From: Fulvivirga sp. M361
Lineage (GTDB): Bacteria > Bacteroidota > Bacteroidia > Cytophagales > Cyclobacteriaceae
Direction: 5' to 3'
DNA: 64,000 nt
NCBI RefSeq assembly: GCF_007097395.1
Contig: NZ_VKDC01000019.1
Coordinates: forward strand, 105,237-169,236
The position numbers and the translations under genes are program-made. Below are positions 52,606-60,015 of the stretch, piece after piece. The number at the start of each line of letters is the position of its first letter. The first letter of the stretch is position 1. A model generated the notes under the pieces. It was not told the origin of the DNA. It was given only the letters and a program-made list of their open reading frames with translations, and did not search any database.

Positions 52606-53232
52606 ATGATGCGTAAAAATTCAAGAGAACAATTTCTCGAAATCGTAAATGCTCACCTTTCCTTGAGGGAAGCTGGTAAAAAACATGACCCGGCCATGGT
52701 CAAAGTAGCTGAAGGAATTAAGGAAGGGCGACTCCAACTATCAGATAGTGCCTACTATGCGATAAAGTACGGGGGAGATAAAGCGACCATCCACATGTTT
52801 GAGACACAGGATGCCAAGGAAATTGGCGTGACCAATGTTACCCAATCCAAACTTCCGAAAGACAGGCTTTTTCTGTGCAACCGAATCACACTCTTGGCGA
52901 AAGTATTCGAAGGAGACATTCCACAGTCGGATACCGCCTGGAAGCAGCTCATCAAGTCTACCAACTTTGATTCTATCAAAGCAGTAGCAGGATTACAAAA
53001 CGGAGTATGGACATTCATGGCTAACAAAAAGATCATAGTGGATGAGCGACCGATGCAAGAATTTGTGACCGACAACAACATGCAGGTCAATCTTGGCACC
53101 TACTACCTTGAAAACCCAAGGTTTGTGAGGGATGATGAAGAATTCGAATTCATGATCGAGCTGGGCGATGATGCTCCCGACAAAACATTGGTAAAAGTAT
53201 TATTGGCTGGCACTTCTACTGTTCCTGCATAA
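52606..53232 (+). CDS. 208-residue candidate major structural (capsid-like) protein
   Basis: No family is recognised. After a helical N-terminus ('REQFLEIVNAHLSLREAGKK') the rest is beta-rich with short loops: 'YYAIKYGGDKATIHMFETQD', 'RLFLCNRITLLAKVFEG', 'GVWTFMANKKIIVDERPMQE', 'YYLENPRFVRDDEEFEFMIE'. It ends in Ala/Thr-rich 'LVKVLLAGTSTVPA'. Length and strand content would suit a single jelly-roll capsid protein. It is preceded by a 38-bp gap with an A/T-rich stretch, consistent with its own expression control, as expected for an abundant protein. A structure prediction is needed to test this. Confidence 0.45.
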   Translation: MMRKNSREQFLEIVNAHLSLREAGKKHDPAMVKVAEGIKEGRLQLSDSAYYAIKYGGDKATIHMFETQDAKEIGVTNVTQSKLPKDRLFLCNRITLLAKVFEGDIPQSDTAWKQLIKSTNFDSIKAVAGLQNGVWTFMANKKIIVDERPMQEFVTDNNMQVNLGTYYLENPRFVRDDEEFEFMIELGDDAPDKTLVKVLLAGTSTVPA

Positions 53233-53245
53233 TCTGAAGTAGATT

Positions 53246-53638
53246 ATGGAGAAGGATACAAGGGAGATCAGGAAGACTTTTTCTTTTCAGGTGAATGAGG
53301 CCAATAAGCTCTTTTCACCTTCGAATTGGGAATTGCCCAAGAAGACAAAATTTGTCAAAGGGTTACAGCTCACTTCTGACTTTCCCAACAAGCTCTATTA
53401 TCGGGGAACCCAAAAAATAGAGATTGGTGGCGATGAGCTTTTCCCGGAAGGATTCGACAGCAAAATACTGGTTTCCAGCATCAGTGTAGCTCCGCGAGAT
53501 CGGTTCTTTGACTTAGGCGAAGTGCTGCCAGGTGATCTCTCTGTGAAGGTTCGGTACCAGGACACTAATCATGAGCGAGCCAACTTGGGAAATGGGTACC
53601 AGGTAACCTTGGCTTTATTAATTGAAGAAGAGGTATGA
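53246..53638 (+). CDS. 130-residue beta-rich protein, possible minor capsid protein
   Basis: Unrecognised. Strands alternate throughout: 'TKFVKGLQLTSDFPNKLYYR', 'KILVSSISVAPRDRFFDLGE', 'DLSVKVRYQDTNHERANLG', 'YQVTLALLIEEEV'. No membrane span, signal peptide or catalytic motif is visible. Its stop overlaps the next start (ATGA), so it is made together with the 188-residue protein. Compact beta-sandwich proteins in tandem with the 208-residue protein suggest a shared particle. Confidence 0.5.
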   Translation: MEKDTREIRKTFSFQVNEANKLFSPSNWELPKKTKFVKGLQLTSDFPNKLYYRGTQKIEIGGDELFPEGFDSKILVSSISVAPRDRFFDLGEVLPGDLSVKVRYQDTNHERANLGNGYQVTLALLIEEEV

Positions 53639-54201
53639 TTCGAGGCATTCATAGCGAAGAAATAGCAGGTGAGGGTACACAACACTTGATAAAAAGAACG
53701 TTCGTTCCCATCTCCTTGAGCGTGGATGCAGCGAATCAATACAAGACTTTCAAGGTAAAGATCCCTTATCGCTCCCGAAAAGTCGTAGGTGTGATTGTGA
53801 CTCATGATGCACCCTCACAGGTAATGCATCACAATCGGATTTATCTGGGAAGCGCTCCTGATGTACCGATCACCCAGCAATTGATCATTGGGCTGAATCA
53901 GGAATTCTATCAGGATGTAGACGAGCAATGCTTCGATGTTTCGGTACGCTACGGTGAGAAGCTGTACTTCGCACTACCCAAACGGTTAGGATCTTATTTC
54001 TATCTGACCATAAATGGGTATTTCAATGAGTTTCCCAAACCAATAGTCATGGAGATCCGGGATCAATGGACGGATTTTAAAGAAGACTACTGGGTTTGGG
54101 AAAGTATCGCTGATGAATGGGAAAATGTGCAAGTATGTCTGATCAAAGATTCAGGCGATGGTGGTGATTCGGATGATGATGAAGAGGATGATGAATACTA
54201 A
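53635..54201 (+). CDS. 188-residue beta-rich protein with acidic tail
   Basis: Unrecognised. The body consists of beta strands ('FVPISLSVDAANQYKTFKVK', 'YRSRKVVGVIVTHDAPSQVM', 'FDVSVRYGEKLYFALPKRLG', 'YFYLTINGYFNEFPKPIVME') that fit a beta-sandwich or jelly-roll fold. The last 18 residues are nearly all Asp/Glu/Gly/Ser ('GDGGDSDDDEEDDEY'), probably disordered. It shares the 'YG...' strand style and size class with the 208- and 130-residue proteins. A capsid or spike role is possible but unproven. Confidence 0.5.
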   Translation: MIRGIHSEEIAGEGTQHLIKRTFVPISLSVDAANQYKTFKVKIPYRSRKVVGVIVTHDAPSQVMHHNRIYLGSAPDVPITQQLIIGLNQEFYQDVDEQCFDVSVRYGEKLYFALPKRLGSYFYLTINGYFNEFPKPIVMEIRDQWTDFKEDYWVWESIADEWENVQVCLIKDSGDGGDSDDDEEDDEY

Positions 54202-54208
54202 TGAAAAA

Positions 54209-54529
54209 ATGTACTTAGGAGACGTTTCAATCTTTAGTCCGAGAGGAGTAGAATTTCAGAATTTTGTTATAGAAGTTACTACTGTAGAACGCGATCATGA
54301 CCGGCTGAAGCAAGATCGGTACCTGCTTTCTTATGACCTGGATAATACAGGCAATGAAGTGGAACTCAACGAACCCATTGCCAATATCCCTATCCATCCA
54401 TTGGATATTGAAATCAGCGGTGACTATATAACCGGATCATATAAAGATGCTGGTATAGGCTCGCCACCCTATGAAGTAAAACTTTGGCTAGTGGTAGAAG
54501 AACAACCTGAATTATTGGAGAATGACTGA
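54209..54529 (+). CDS. 106-residue beta-rich protein
   Basis: Start chosen at ATG 54209 (MYLGDVSIFSPRGVEFQNFV), 7 bp after the previous stop; an in-frame ATG at 54191 would overlap it. Strands 'QNFVIEVTTVERDHDRLKQ' and 'PYEVKLWLVVEEQPELLEN' alternate as in the neighbouring proteins. No motif is recognised. It belongs to the same set of small, acidic beta-rich proteins and overlaps the next gene by 8 bp. Confidence 0.5.
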   Translation: MYLGDVSIFSPRGVEFQNFVIEVTTVERDHDRLKQDRYLLSYDLDNTGNEVELNEPIANIPIHPLDIEISGDYITGSYKDAGIGSPPYEVKLWLVVEEQPELLEND

Positions 54530-54833
54530 AGAGCTGGCCATAAGATATATGCCTCAGCGCGTTGAGGAAAGAGGGTTTCGGAATTATCGAATGGTTTTTC
54601 AGGACTTGAATCTCGAACCTAATCAGCAAATCGAGCAGGCAGCTTATAATGAAATCTGGTTTCTGCTCAATGTGGAAGATGGTGTGAGCATCTCTTCGGA
54701 TCTGGGAGAATATGATTATACAAATCCATCACTTTCTGAGAATATTCATGAGCATGCTGATTCAATTATCATCACTAATAAATCCTCTCAACAGAAGAAA
54801 GTGAGGTTTCTACAAGTAATACTTATTGACTGA
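54522..54833 (+). CDS. 103-residue beta-rich protein
   Basis: Unrecognised. 'RGFRNYRMVFQDLNLEPNQQ' and 'AAYNEIWFLLNVEDGVSISS' look like paired strands, and the end 'QQKKVRFLQVILID' like a final edge strand. It starts inside the last eight bases of the preceding gene and its stop overlaps the next start, so it is translationally coupled on both sides. Role as for its neighbours: possible minor structural protein. Confidence 0.5.
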   Translation: MTEELAIRYMPQRVEERGFRNYRMVFQDLNLEPNQQIEQAAYNEIWFLLNVEDGVSISSDLGEYDYTNPSLSENIHEHADSIIITNKSSQQKKVRFLQVILID

Positions 54834-55693
54834 TGGAAGAGCGACACAGGAAGCCCGGTTCAGTAAGACTTTCGGATGAGCAGTACGAAGAAATGGAGCG
54901 ACTCGGCATTGATAGCGAGAGTGCTTATGTAAAATACAAGTTAAACGGGGCGCAACAGCATCTTCAGGTACTTCGCAATGAAGATCAAACTCAATTACCT
55001 GCACCTATGGCCACCGAGCAAATGCCGTTTCAGTCCTTTGAGGATAAACTAGCTCTTCAAAAGTTGAGTATTGAAAACGAGCAACTCAAAAACAAGCTGG
55101 AGGAAATGTCTACCAGCAAAGAAGAAACGCTAAGTGGTATTCATGATCAGGTGAGTGGCATGCTCCGTGATGAATTACTCAAGCGAGATTTTGAAGACCT
55201 GAAGAAAGAGGTGATTGCTAATGAGAAAGAGATCAACAAGCTTGAAAGGGAACTCGAAAAAGCTACAGCCCAAATAGAAGATAAGGAATCTGAGATAGAG
55301 GAATTGGTCAAAAAACTAGGACTGGTGGAGCTGGGAAAAGCGCTCCTGCCCGGAGCAGTTAGTGGATTAGCAAAGAAGTACCCCAAGGAAATGCAAGGAT
55401 TAGCTGCTACACTTGGTGAGCTCTCAGGAGAAGAGCCTGGTCAGCTACCGGCTGCTGGTCAACTTTCCGAAGAGCAGCAAAACCTGCTCAACATAGCTGA
55501 GTATTTCCGAGAGCTATTTGATGACGAGCAATTTGAGCAAATCATTCAAATGATCTCCCAGCTTGGTGAGCAAATTCAGCAGGACGACACAGTAATAGGT
55601 AAGGTCATTTACTACCTCAACCAACTCTCAAAAGTCAAAAACGCTCAACAAAAGCAAGCAGCAAAAGAGCAAGAGCAAAATCAAGAAGCCTAA
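54833..55693 (+). CDS. 286-residue coiled-coil protein
   Basis: Residues about 70-165 form a long coiled coil with heptads ('LSIENEQLKNKLEEMSTSK', 'VIANEKEINKLERELEKATA'), followed by a Gly-rich segment ('GKALLPGAVSGLAKKYPKEM') and a second helical half ending in a Gln/Glu/Lys tail. No family, signal peptide or membrane span is seen. An elongated dimer or trimer is expected, which could be a fibre, a tether or a scaffold. It overlaps both neighbours by one base (TGATG, TAATG). Confidence 0.55.
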   Translation: MEERHRKPGSVRLSDEQYEEMERLGIDSESAYVKYKLNGAQQHLQVLRNEDQTQLPAPMATEQMPFQSFEDKLALQKLSIENEQLKNKLEEMSTSKEETLSGIHDQVSGMLRDELLKRDFEDLKKEVIANEKEINKLERELEKATAQIEDKESEIEELVKKLGLVELGKALLPGAVSGLAKKYPKEMQGLAATLGELSGEEPGQLPAAGQLSEEQQNLLNIAEYFRELFDDEQFEQIIQMISQLGEQIQQDDTVIGKVIYYLNQLSKVKNAQQKQAAKEQEQNQEA

Positions 55694-55881
55694 TGGAAGA
55701 ATTCAATCTACAGATCAAACTAAAAGCAAAAAATCAGGTGGAGGCCAGTCAGGTAAAGAAGGCCTTTGAAACAATGATTACCACCTTCGGAGCTGAAGGC
55801 ATCATTAAAATGGAAAAAATCTTCAGGACAGATGCCTTTGCCAGGAATGTGGTGAAAATGAAAATTGGTGTTAGGAAATAA
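55693..55881 (+). CDS. 62-residue hypothetical protein
   Basis: 'EEFNLQIKLKAKNQVEASQV' and 'KKAFETMITTFGAEGIIKM' suggest a beta-alpha-beta ferredoxin-like unit. Too small to assign. It is a real gene because the start overlaps the previous stop (TAATG) and its own stop overlaps the next start. Confidence 0.55.
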   Translation: MEEFNLQIKLKAKNQVEASQVKKAFETMITTFGAEGIIKMEKIFRTDAFARNVVKMKIGVRK

Positions 55882-56306
55882 TGTTACCAGCTGCCACAGC
55901 CATACAAGCCGCTTATAGCAACCGTCCCAGAATTAACCTGGGAGGTCAGCTGACTACTGCCCTATTGGCAACCGGGGCTGGAGTAGGTGTATTCCTTGGC
56001 ATTCGTGGGATTGTGAAAAACTTCAAGAAAAACGTCAGGGAACAAGATGCGTTGGTAGAAGGAAATCCTGCAGCTTTTGCCACACAGCTAAAGAAGGCCT
56101 TTGAAAATGATAACTCCTTTGGCTGGGGCACCAATGAAGAAATACTTTTTATCACACTGGAAGCAATTCCTACACAAGCTGCTTTTAGAAAAGTCCAGCG
56201 CGCTTATCGGGATTTGTATGGTAAAAACCTGGCAGCTGACCTGCGAGATGAATTGGATAGTGAAGAGTATGGATTGGCCATGCAGATTATCAACTCAAAA
56301 CCTTAA
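55881..56306 (+). CDS. Membrane protein with an annexin-like repeat
   Basis: 141 residues: a hydrophobic span at about 23-45 ('LTTALLATGAGVGVFLGI'), a short basic linker, and a C-terminal ~75 residues with the annexin pattern. The matching features are Lys-Ala-Phe at the first helix, G-W-G-T-N-E-E-I, and 'AYRDLYGKNLAADLRDEL' (Y/F-G-[R/K]-x-L-x-x-D-L-[R/K]-x-E-L). Annexin repeats bind membranes through calcium; here the GxGT loop and a downstream acidic patch are present. Single repeats of this kind occur in bacteria, with no known role. In the operon it may tether a structure to the inner face of a membrane. Confidence 0.7.
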   Translation: MLPAATAIQAAYSNRPRINLGGQLTTALLATGAGVGVFLGIRGIVKNFKKNVREQDALVEGNPAAFATQLKKAFENDNSFGWGTNEEILFITLEAIPTQAAFRKVQRAYRDLYGKNLAADLRDELDSEEYGLAMQIINSKP

Positions 56307-56310
56307 TAAA

Positions 56311-57324
56311 ATGGCAATAAAACAAGTACCTGTTAAAAAGTCACCACCAAAAAAGATAGATCCTGAGAGACAGGCAAAACTTAGGAAGAAGTACATAGTC
56401 TATGGCATTGGCGCTGGAGCGGTATTGGGCGGGGGCTACCTGCTTTTTAATTACCTGCAAGACCGAAAGCTGATGGACAGAGGGCAATCGCTTACGGTCA
56501 ACAATATTATTCCTTCACTTCCAACCCCTTCTCGGACACCAATACGCACTTCCAGTGATTTTCCATTGAAAAAAGGTTCTCGTGGAAGTCTGGTGATGCA
56601 GCTACAAAATGGGTTGTTGCGGTTGGGTGGTCAGGCGGCTTCCAATATCAGAAGCACAAGTATTCGTCCTGATGGTACACCCGATGGAGTATTTGGATCT
56701 GGTACTGAAAGAGCGCTCCGTGCCGGAGGGTTTCCTACCACTGTATCGCAAAGCGTGTTTGCTCAAATCACTGGTGGTGGCTCTGCTCCAGCAAATGCAA
56801 GCAACAAAACAATAGCTGAGGAGCTAATAAAAGGAGCAAACAGCAAAAACCTGTTTGCAGTCCTCAATGCGCTGAAGCAAATGCAAGACACCAACGATTA
56901 TCTCGCTGTGAGAAGTCATTTTACGAATGCTCGTGTTGGCAGGGTAAAAGTGACCACACCGGTCAATGCTTTGCTGAGTGTAGCTTTCAAAAGTAACGAG
57001 CCAGCAAAGGTCAAAATACGAGCTGAATTTCGCAGAATGGGATTGAAACAGAATTCCCAAGGTGTCTGGACACTATCCGGATTGGGAGAATTTGAATCGC
57101 AGGAAGAGTTTCAAAATTATCTTCAGGACAGTCGGGCACTCGATTTGGTAATCACCGAAATGCCCACACTGCTGAAGAATAGTGATGGGAATTACATACT
57201 GCCTGCTCTTGAGCCTAATACAGTAGTAGGCTACCTGACCAATAATCGTCAGGGTGTATCCCAAATTTTAACAGAAAATGGAGTTACTGTTTATGCTCCC
57301 ACTCAAAACTTAAAACTCATCTAA
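56311..57324 (+). CDS. Membrane-anchored peptidoglycan-binding protein
   Basis: 337 residues from ATG 56311, chosen because an earlier in-frame start at 56101 would overlap the preceding gene. A Lys/Pro-rich cytoplasmic segment is followed by a membrane helix (about 27-49, 'YIVYGIGAGAVLGGGYLLF'). A peptidoglycan-binding domain 1 (84-153) carries the family elements 'LKKGSRGSLVMQLQNGLLRL' and 'DGVFGSGTERAL'. About 175 further residues have no recognised domain. It binds the cell wall from a membrane anchor and may position the lytic enzymes encoded after it. The start codon lies 4 bp after the previous stop. Confidence 0.82.
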   Translation: MAIKQVPVKKSPPKKIDPERQAKLRKKYIVYGIGAGAVLGGGYLLFNYLQDRKLMDRGQSLTVNNIIPSLPTPSRTPIRTSSDFPLKKGSRGSLVMQLQNGLLRLGGQAASNIRSTSIRPDGTPDGVFGSGTERALRAGGFPTTVSQSVFAQITGGGSAPANASNKTIAEELIKGANSKNLFAVLNALKQMQDTNDYLAVRSHFTNARVGRVKVTTPVNALLSVAFKSNEPAKVKIRAEFRRMGLKQNSQGVWTLSGLGEFESQEEFQNYLQDSRALDLVITEMPTLLKNSDGNYILPALEPNTVVGYLTNNRQGVSQILTENGVTVYAPTQNLKLI

Positions 57325-57326
57325 TT

Positions 57327-57686
57327 ATGGAAAGATTAAAGCAATTATGGAATTACATTAAGGTATGGAGAGAACTGTTCTCCATAGCTGTAGGACTCTT
57401 GTTGTGGAGTTACAGTCCGATATTACTCAGGCGTATGGATCCAACAGCCGCCACCTATGATGCCGGAGTGTTTCAGGTTTACCTGTTCGCCATCATAGGG
57501 CTATTCATTCTTCACGGTATCGTGAGGATCCTGATGAAACTGATCTGGCCAACTCCTGAAGACTATCTCGATAATCAATTTGCTCAAGACTTTAAACGAA
57601 TCGAACCATGGCAAAAGCTAAAACTCTCTACCTTCATATTCTTTGCTTTTTTATTTGCGGTAGTGTTGCTGGCCAGAACCCTGTAG
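57327..57686 (+). CDS. Small membrane protein, holin-like position
   Basis: 119 residues with three hydrophobic segments ('LFSIAVGLLLWSYSPILL', 'YLFAIIGLFILHGIVRILM', 'LSTFIFFAFLFAVVLLA') and a basic start. No family match from memory. Size, helix number and position directly before a cell-wall amidase would suit a holin, but only by analogy. Its last 79 bases also encode the signal peptide of the amidase in another frame. Confidence 0.55.
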   Translation: MERLKQLWNYIKVWRELFSIAVGLLLWSYSPILLRRMDPTAATYDAGVFQVYLFAIIGLFILHGIVRILMKLIWPTPEDYLDNQFAQDFKRIEPWQKLKLSTFIFFAFLFAVVLLARTL

Positions 57687-58177
57687 GGTCCTTTGACAAA
57701 AGCTTAAGTACTACTGAGCAAAAAAGGGAGCAGCTACAAACGATCTACCAAAGTCAAGTTGGAGTAAAGGAGCAAGGCGGAGCTAATCGAGGTACTCAAG
57801 TTGAGCAGTATCTGGCTGCTGTAAACTTTGGTCCCGGTTATGCCTGGTGCGCTGCATTCGTGAGTTGGTGTTACCAGCAGGTGGGTATTGATCATCCCCG
57901 AAGTGCCTGGGTACCCAGCTACGCCCTTGAGAAAAATCTTATCTACAAGCGAGGAGAATTTATCAAACAGCTTCCTCAATCCGGAGATGTATTCTTAATC
58001 TGGTTCGACCGATTAAAACGACCAGCTCATATTGGTTTTGTTGAGAAATGGCAAGCCAAATGGGTTATCACTGTAGAGGGCAATACTAACGATGATGGTT
58101 CTCGGGAAGGAGATGGTGTATATCGCAAAAGAAGGCTACAACGGCAGGTATGGGCGGTGGCCGATTTCATAGACTGA
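57608..58177 (+). CDS. CHAP-like cell-wall amidase/endopeptidase
   Basis: 189 residues. A signal peptide (MAKAKTLYLHILCFFICGSV, cleavage near AGQN) is encoded inside the end of the preceding gene. The catalytic domain has the CHAP layout: Cys81 in 'GYAWCAAFVSWCYQQVG', His141 in 'RPAHIGFVEKW', and 'TVEGNTNDDG' with the third catalytic position. These enzymes cut peptide bonds in peptidoglycan. Being exported through its own signal peptide it does not need the upstream membrane protein as a holin. It is followed 6 bp later by another cell-wall type enzyme. Confidence 0.85.
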   Translation: MAKAKTLYLHILCFFICGSVAGQNPVGSFDKSLSTTEQKREQLQTIYQSQVGVKEQGGANRGTQVEQYLAAVNFGPGYAWCAAFVSWCYQQVGIDHPRSAWVPSYALEKNLIYKRGEFIKQLPQSGDVFLIWFDRLKRPAHIGFVEKWQAKWVITVEGNTNDDGSREGDGVYRKRRLQRQVWAVADFID

Positions 58178-58183
58178 TCATAG

Positions 58184-58867
58184 ATGTTAAGTAAGACCCG
58201 GCAAATATTACTAAGTAAAAACTATCGGTTGTTCGAGCGGCCGTATGAATTAAACATTGTGGCGTACCGTAGCAAGTTTGTTCGTAGCAATCGATTTGAT
58301 GACGAAATCCATGTGTTTTACAAAAATGGCCAGGGCAAATGGGTGTATCATGTCTTTCCTGCGACTACAGATCCGGGACAGTATTGGTTAGATAATCCAA
58401 TGCATCCACAGGGCACAGCATTTCTAAAAAAGGGGCAGTACGTGGACGGCTATGCCCTGGGTCTTCATCGAGGTATTTATGAAGCATTGGTACAGGTAAA
58501 GGATGTTACCGTCATTCGAAATTATAACCGGGGAGGTATTTTCAACTGGTTTGAAAGTGGGCAGCCTGATACAGGAAGATTCGGTATTAACATTCACCGA
58601 GCTAATGAATCCGGAGTATCCAAGACTATTGACCACTTCTCTGCAGGCTGCCTGGTCTTTGCGAATGCTGTAGACTATTTCTTCTTTATGGATCTGGCTA
58701 GGCTCCATCGAGACAAATACGGTAACCGATTCACCTTAACCTTGATCGACTTTCGGGATGAACGCAGAAGAAACCTGAGCTTGGCTGCCTGGACTTCAGT
58801 TGTTGCCTCATCAGTAGCGGCCATTGCCAACTCAGTAATTAACCGTCAACGCTATGAAGTTATCTAA
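58184..58867 (+). CDS. L,D-transpeptidase-like protein without a signal peptide
   Basis: 227 residues. 'GINIHRANESG' (His138) followed by 'HFSAGCLVF' (Ser153, Cys156) matches the HX14-17[S/T]xGC catalytic pattern of YkuD-type enzymes, with Ala replacing His before Gly-Cys. The N-terminal ~80 residues are beta-rich ('YELNIVAYRSKFVRSNRFDD'). A C-terminal hydrophobic segment ('AAWTSVVASSVAAIANSVIN') may be a membrane anchor or transmembrane helix. No export signal is seen, so it may be carried with a particle or act in the cytosol. The next gene overlaps by 14 bp. Confidence 0.7.
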   Translation: MLSKTRQILLSKNYRLFERPYELNIVAYRSKFVRSNRFDDEIHVFYKNGQGKWVYHVFPATTDPGQYWLDNPMHPQGTAFLKKGQYVDGYALGLHRGIYEALVQVKDVTVIRNYNRGGIFNWFESGQPDTGRFGINIHRANESGVSKTIDHFSAGCLVFANAVDYFFFMDLARLHRDKYGNRFTLTLIDFRDERRRNLSLAAWTSVVASSVAAIANSVINRQRYEVI

Positions 58868-59081
58868 GAATACAAAGAAAGCAGGACTGGCATTGATCGG
58901 AAGTATGACTGGATTTCTGCTGGCAAAGCAGATGAAGATCGAGGATTACTACCCTTATATTCTCTTAGGTGGTTTTGTTGGGAATACACTAGGCGAAGAA
59001 CTAATCCCTGAAGAATGTAAACCGGCTAATACACTTGGGTACATCGACAGATCCGGACATCTTAAAATCATTCACCTATGA
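58854..59081 (+). CDS. Small membrane protein
   Basis: 75 residues with two hydrophobic stretches ('AGLALIGSMTGFLLAKQM', 'YYPYILLGGFVGNTLGEEL') flanked by Lys. No family is recognised. It overlaps the L,D-transpeptidase-like gene by 14 bp and the next gene by 4 bp. Size and membrane spans are the only clues. Confidence 0.55.
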   Translation: MKLSKNTKKAGLALIGSMTGFLLAKQMKIEDYYPYILLGGFVGNTLGEELIPEECKPANTLGYIDRSGHLKIIHL

Positions 59082-59260
59082 AAAAACAAAGTCAAAAAGT
59101 ACGGTTTCAAAAGTTTGTCAAAGACCTGGAACGTATCTCTACGAAACATGGCATTGCTATACAATCGGTAGGTGGAGTTTACATTTTTGATGAGCCTACC
59201 ACAATAACTTATGACAAGGATCACACTTCCGGAGATCTTCTACCAAGCTGGGACGAGTAA
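59078..59260 (+). CDS. 60-residue basic hypothetical protein
   Basis: Lys/Arg-rich start ('KKQSQKVRFQKFVKDLERIS') then 'KHGIAIQSVGGVYIFDEP', suggesting a short alpha/beta unit. No motif is recognised. Translational coupling to the previous gene (ATGA) is the main argument for a real gene. Confidence 0.5.
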   Translation: MKKQSQKVRFQKFVKDLERISTKHGIAIQSVGGVYIFDEPTTITYDKDHTSGDLLPSWDE

Positions 59261-59277
59261 CACTGAAAAACAGAATT

Positions 59278-59682
59278 ATGAAACTGAACCTCAATAAACT
59301 CTATGTAGTCTACAAACCAACTAAGTATTCAGAAAAAGTGGATGTCTTCGATGGCCGTCCGGATACGTTAGCAGGCTTGTTTCGCCAGGTGCTTGGAGGA
59401 CTCAAAGAGTCCCAGGTTCATGCTATTTATACAACTGCTGCAGAAGCTGATAAAGAGGCAAACGAGTTATTGAGCAAGAGAAGCAAGTCTCACAAAAAGT
59501 CTAAGCAGATCAAACGAGGAGAAGGCTATGCCATTTTTACCAAGGATGTTCCGGCTAAGGATCGCTACCACGTACAATCCAAACCGAAAGTCTACGCCAG
59601 TCGAAAAGAAGCTGAACAAGCCCTGGCAGCAGCCCTGAAGCAAGGTTGGAAGAAGTCGGAACTCAAAATCCTGAAATACTGA
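59278..59682 (+). CDS. 134-residue basic hypothetical protein
   Basis: Contains two similar-looking segments, 'YTTAAEADKEANELLSKRSK' and 'YASRKEAEQALAAALKQGWK', each following a beta strand ('YVVYKPTKYS', 'YHVQSKPKVY'), which suggests a duplicated beta-alpha unit. No family is recognised. Its stop overlaps the next start (TGATG). Possibly a nucleic acid- or protein-binding protein, by its basic charge only. Confidence 0.55.
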   Translation: MKLNLNKLYVVYKPTKYSEKVDVFDGRPDTLAGLFRQVLGGLKESQVHAIYTTAAEADKEANELLSKRSKSHKKSKQIKRGEGYAIFTKDVPAKDRYHVQSKPKVYASRKEAEQALAAALKQGWKKSELKILKY

Positions 59683-59936
59683 TGGAGCAACGTGCCGACA
59701 TAACATATGATAAAACCAAACTCATGCCTGTATCGCTTCAGGATGAGGAGTTGCCAAAAATAAAAGCCTACTACAAGTACGAACTGGCAGCTATGTACAA
59801 CGTCTGCACGAAAACCTTCTCAGCCTGGATCCACATGTACTTGGACGATCTCAAGCAATTCGGCTACACCAAGCACACCAAACTACTCCGTCCGGAGATT
59901 GTGCGGTTTTTATTTGAAAGGTTGGGGGAGCCTTGA
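59682..59936 (+). CDS. Small helical DNA-binding-like protein, end of the operon
   Basis: 84 residues from ATG 59682; a longer open frame from 59646 would extend into the previous gene. 'YYKYELAAMYNVCTKTFSAW' reads as a helix-turn-helix with recognition helix, followed by 'LRPEIVRFLFERLG'. It resembles the HTH element proteins of Bacteroidota islands (compare the gene at 44206). It ends the run of plus-strand operon genes; a 79-bp gap follows. Confidence 0.6.
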   Translation: MEQRADITYDKTKLMPVSLQDEELPKIKAYYKYELAAMYNVCTKTFSAWIHMYLDDLKQFGYTKHTKLLRPEIVRFLFERLGEP

Positions 59937-60015
59937 TTTTTAAAACAAACTTAATTTACTTGTTAAGTTTCCAATTGTTTTCATTCAAATTACAAATGAC
60001 GTAGTTTGAATATTG

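Noticed and set aside
49057..59936. Tailed prophage
   Set aside because: No terminase, portal, major tail, tape measure or baseplate protein can be seen; proteins are too small and membrane-rich.
43828..59936. Conjugative transposon
   Set aside because: No relaxase, TraG/VirD4 coupling protein or VirB4 ATPase is present.
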